A stretch of DNA of 8,260 bases. Origin: HGM12669 sp048527645. Its GTDB lineage: Bacteria > Bacillota > Clostridia > Oscillospirales > CAG-272. Made by a program: the position numbers and the translations under genes. Below are positions 5,610 through 8,260 of this stretch, piece by piece (the stretch's first letter is position 1; every line of letters begins with the position of its first letter). The notes beneath the pieces were generated by a model. It was not told the origin of the DNA. It did not search any database and saw only the letters and a list, made by a program, of their open reading frames with translations. The stretch covers positions 1 through 8,260 of the forward strand of contig DBGFNI010000157.1 in NCBI GenBank assembly GCA_048527645.1, written 5' to 3'.

Positions 5610-7085
5610 TCATTCCAAATAATCCTTCAGGCGTTTCGAACGGCTGGGATGGCGCAGCTTGCGCAGCGCTTTTGCCTCGATCTGACGAATTCTCTCACGG
5701 GTGATTTTGAACTCTTTTCCGACCTCTTCCAGGGTTCGGGTTCTTCCGTCCTTGAGTCCGAAGCGGAGCTTGAGCACCTCCTCCTCTCTGGGCGTCAGCG
5801 TGTGCAGCACCTCGCAAAGCTGCTCGCGCAGCAGCTGATACGATGCGGCGTCAGCGGGCGCGGGGGAGTCATCATCCGGGATAAAGTCGCCCAGATGGCT
5901 GTCCTCCTCTTCGCCGATCGGCGTTTCCAGAGACACCGGCTCCTGTGCGATCTTCATGATATCGCGCACCTTGTCCGGCGAAACATCCATGACTGCGGCG
6001 ATTTCCTCTGCGGACGCCTCATGCCCCAGCTCCTGCAGCAGCTGACGGGAAATGCGGGAGACCTTGTGAATAGTCTCTACCATATGCACGGGAATGCGGA
6101 TGGTGCGGGCCTGATCGGCGATCGCACGGGTGATTGCCTGACGAATCCACCAGGTCGCGTAGGTGGAAAACTTGTATCCCTTGCGATAGTCGTATTTTTC
6201 CACTGCCTTCATCAGGCCGAGATTTCCCTCCTGAATCAGATCCAGGAAAAACATTCCCTTGCCGACATAGCGCTTTGCGATGGAAACAACCAAACGGAGA
6301 TTGGACTCCACAAGCTGTTCTTTTGCACGGCGACCTGCGACCATGGTTTTAATCTGCTGGTCGTCCAAAATATAGTTCTGCAGTTTATAGCGTTTGCTCA
6401 ATTCCGTCATCAGACGCATCATTTCATCGTCGTCGATCTCGTGGTCGCTCTGTGCGCGAATCTGCTCTGCCAGCGCGCTTGCAGCCACTTCCCCGTTATA
6501 GATCTTCTCCGCGATGGCAAGCTCACTCTCAGCGTCCAAAAGCGGCACCTTTCCGATCTCCTTGAGGTACATCCGCACCGGGTCGTCGATAGCCAGCCCT
6601 TCCTCGGTGAGCATTTTTTCCATATCCTCGGCACTGCGCAAATGCTCGACCTCGTCGTCGATTTCGCTGTCGTCCAGATAGCCGGTCACCTCAATGCCCA
6701 TATTGCCGAAGGTTTCATACAGCTTTTCGATCTGCTCCAGATCATAGTCAACCTTTTCCAGCGCTTCCATCAGTTCCGCGTTGGAAATGCTGCCCTTCGC
6801 TTTTCCCTGCTCAATCAAAGAATCGACGGAAAGCGATTTGATTTCATCCGGCATATCCTCGTCGTGCGCGCCGTTCGTTTCCGACGCAGCAGCGCTTTCC
6901 GAATCGACAATTTCGTCTGTGATCCGTGTCTCGACGGTCTTTTCGTCATGATGCTTTTCATGAGAAGCGGTCGGCTCGTCCTGTGGAGGAGTCGGAATTT
7001 CCGCAATCACGGTTACCTTTTCCGCCGCCGGAGACGTCCCCGCCTGTGCGCCGTTTGCTTCTGTCGTTTTCTTTTTTGCTGCCAT
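5610..7085 (-). CDS. rpoD: RNA polymerase primary sigma factor RpoD/SigA
   Basis: Housekeeping sigma-70 subunit that directs RNA polymerase to -35/-10 promoters. Length is 491 residues, against roughly 370 for Bacillus SigA. Layout: Lys-rich start and an acidic, Ala/Pro/Thr-rich N-terminal stretch (1-80); region 1.1 (about 81-135); acidic linker (137-165); region 1.2 (DDPVRMYLKEIGKVPLL, 167-183); a non-standard insert (about 198-250); regions 2.1-2.4 (254-325, including FSTYATWWIRQAITRAI); region 3 (about 326-410, including PVSLETPIGEE); region 4 (424-485) with the -35-reading helix-turn-helix (TLEEVGKEFKITRERIRQIE). Conserved regions are intact. The ATG at 7085 follows an AAAGGGT sequence. 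It lies 56 bp after dnaG, the classic macromolecular-synthesis arrangement, with no clear promoter in the gap. No clear intrinsic terminator was seen after its stop codon. Confidence 0.97.
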   Translation of the reverse strand: MAAKKKTTEANGAQAGTSPAAEKVTVIAEIPTPPQDEPTASHEKHHDEKTVETRITDEIVDSESAAASETNGAHDEDMPDEIKSLSVDSLIEQGKAKGSISNAELMEALEKVDYDLEQIEKLYETFGNMGIEVTGYLDDSEIDDEVEHLRSAEDMEKMLTEEGLAIDDPVRMYLKEIGKVPLLDAESELAIAEKIYNGEVAASALAEQIRAQSDHEIDDDEMMRLMTELSKRYKLQNYILDDQQIKTMVAGRRAKEQLVESNLRLVVSIAKRYVGKGMFFLDLIQEGNLGLMKAVEKYDYRKGYKFSTYATWWIRQAITRAIADQARTIRIPVHMVETIHKVSRISRQLLQELGHEASAEEIAAVMDVSPDKVRDIMKIAQEPVSLETPIGEEEDSHLGDFIPDDDSPAPADAASYQLLREQLCEVLHTLTPREEEVLKLRFGLKDGRTRTLEEVGKEFKITRERIRQIEAKALRKLRHPSRSKRLKDYLE

Positions 7086-7141
7086 GTTTTTACCCTTTCG
7101 TCTCGATATATTTGGTCTGTATACTGAAATGATATTGCGCT

Positions 7142-8260
7142 TTACTGCGGTTTTTCTTCTGTCATCTGTCCTTTGCGTCTCCGGTCGGACAGCATCCGGT
7201 TCAACTCATCCATGTCAATCTCGCCCTCCCCGTTTTCATCTGCGGCTCGGATCGCCTCGTGCAGGGAGGCAATGCACTCCGCAAGCACAATTTCGTCGTT
7301 TTGCAAATCGCGGCGCTTCACCATCAGTTGTGTTGCGCGCCCCATTTCCTCATCGCTCAGATATTCTCCCAAATAGCTGATCTGAAAGCTGCCGTTCTCT
7401 TCGAGCACCTGCCGCATGCAGGCAAACAGCTTGCGATGAAAGGAAGTGAAAAAATCTTCTTCCCGCAAAAGCAGCGCCGACTGCTCACCCGCGTCCGGCT
7501 GCGTCTTGTTCATAAGCTCCGGGTCGTACAGTAAAATACCGAGAATCTGCTCCTCCGCACGCGCCGCTTTTCTGTTTTTGATCGCGTCCGGATTGGTGCG
7601 GTCGCCGATTCCCTGTGCTGCCTGTATCGTATGCTGCATTTCGCTTTGCTTGAATTTGCGGTCATTTCTACGCATCACGCGACGGATATCATCCTCCAGC
7701 GCCGCACGCGAAATGCCAAGTGCCTGCGCCACCTTCCCGGTGAAGACATCGCGGCGCACTGCGGAGGGAATTTGCGCCAGCTGCGCTGTGAGCTCCTCTG
7801 CCGCTTTCAGGCGATCCTCTGTCAGGGTGATATCATATTTTTTCAGAACTGAGGAAATCATATAATCCTGCTGACCCATGCTCTGCGACAGCAGTGCGCG
7901 GAATTTGTCCGCACCGTACTTTTTGATATATTCATCCGGGTCCTTGGCGCCCTGCATCTGCAGCACGCGGATGTTCAGCCCGACCTCTTCCAGCAGGCGA
8001 ATTGCTTTTTTTGCCGCGCGTTGTCCCGCATCGTCATTATCATAGGCGATCACAACATTCTGCGTATACTTTGCAATCAGGCGCGCGTGCTCCGGCGTAA
8101 TCGCCGTACCCTGCGTTGCCACCGCGTTTTCAAAACCTGCAAGATGCAGAGAAATCGTATCCATCGGACCCTCGCACAGAATCATACAATCCCGGCAATG
8201 CTGCCGTGCAAAGTTGAGCGCAAAGAGCTGACGGCTCTTTTTAAACACGGGCGTATCCGA
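7142..8260 (-). CDS. dnaG: DNA primase DnaG, C-terminal part (5' end beyond window)
   Basis: Primase that makes the RNA primers for replication and acts with the DnaB-type helicase at the fork. The last 372 residues are in the window; the frame is open to the right edge, so the CHC2 zinc-binding domain and the N-terminal part of the polymerase core are outside. A GTG at 8248 lies inside the conserved SDTPVFKKSRQLFALN stretch and is an internal codon, not the start. The TOPRIM segment shows EGPMD (catalytic-type Glu at partial residue 30), ATQGTAIT (48-55), YDNDDAG (73-79, the DxD metal-binding acids) and KDPDEYI (106-112). After a linker, RAEEQILGILLYDP (234-247) opens the C-terminal helicase-binding domain. 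The C-terminus is charged. rpoD follows after 56 bp, probably in the same operon. Confidence 0.96.
   Translation of the reverse strand, partial: SDTPVFKKSRQLFALNFARQHCRDCMILCEGPMDTISLHLAGFENAVATQGTAITPEHARLIAKYTQNVVIAYDNDDAGQRAAKKAIRLLEEVGLNIRVLQMQGAKDPDEYIKKYGADKFRALLSQSMGQQDYMISSVLKKYDITLTEDRLKAAEELTAQLAQIPSAVRRDVFTGKVAQALGISRAALEDDIRRVMRRNDRKFKQSEMQHTIQAAQGIGDRTNPDAIKNRKAARAEEQILGILLYDPELMNKTQPDAGEQSALLLREEDFFTSFHRKLFACMRQVLEENGSFQISYLGEYLSDEEMGRATQLMVKRRDLQNDEIVLAECIASLHEAIRAADENGEGEIDMDELNRMLSDRRRKGQMTEEKPQ

Noticed and set aside
5603..5614. 12-bp palindrome AATGATATCATT over the rpoD stop codon
   Set aside because: It has no loop or T tract, includes coding bases and is AT-rich, so chance is the better explanation; it is not a usable terminator.
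5604..7127. 507-codon open frame on the plus strand opposite rpoD
   Set aside because: It mirrors the rpoD frame; the sense gene's rare use of TTA, CTA and TCA codons leaves the antisense frame open. Its translation shows no recognisable domain, while rpoD is unmistakable.
7086..7141. Possible promoter in the dnaG-rpoD gap
   Set aside because: A TATATC-like box exists, but no -35 hexamer lies at a workable distance; co-transcription with dnaG is simpler.
8246..8248. GTG as the start of a shorter dnaG product
   Set aside because: The frame continues to the window edge and the residues before it belong to the conserved primase stretch ending in PVFKK; no ribosome binding site is seen.

Overview
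The window is gene-dense bacterial chromosome of moderate G+C, with every gene on the minus strand. Sequence features point to a Gram-positive Firmicute of class Clostridia, possibly Oscillospiraceae-like. The evidence is a class II GalT, a vegetative sigma factor whose regions 1.2-4.2 resemble Bacillus SigA, a dnaG-rpoD pair, lipobox proteins and AGGAG-type ribosome binding sites. The family-level placement is only an inference.

Layout in the direction of transcription (high to low coordinates): (1) dnaG, the C-terminal two thirds of DNA primase, cut by the right edge; (2) rpoD, the housekeeping sigma factor, 56 bp downstream; (3) a predicted sugar-type solute-binding lipoprotein with its own strong sigma-A promoter and an unusual charged helical insert; (4) ackA, acetate kinase, preceded by a perfect 14-bp inverted repeat and ended by an intrinsic terminator; (5) galT, class II galactose-1-phosphate uridylyltransferase, with its own sigma-A promoter; (6) a CobW/YjiA-type GTPase 32 bp after galT, with a long histidine tail that runs off the left edge.

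The inferred transcription units are dnaG-rpoD (promoter outside the window), lipoprotein with probable read-through into ackA, and galT-cobW-like. Two promoters match -35/-10 consensus closely with exactly 17-bp spacers, as expected for recognition by the RpoD encoded here. The units are primase and sigma factor (macromolecular synthesis), sugar capture, acetate/ATP production, galactose-1-phosphate handling and metal handling. No transporter permease, pta, galK or galE is present, so each metabolic gene is separated from its usual partner here.

There is no gene-free stretch over 300 bp; the largest gap is 145 bp (5465-5609). I saw no tRNA, rRNA, CRISPR array, insertion sequence, phage gene or riboswitch. 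The region is mostly ordinary housekeeping chromosome. The items most worth a second look are the coiled-coil insert in the lipoprotein, the perfect inverted repeat before ackA, the insert and acidic N-terminus of RpoD, and the GTPase with a His tail and no canonical NKxD motif.
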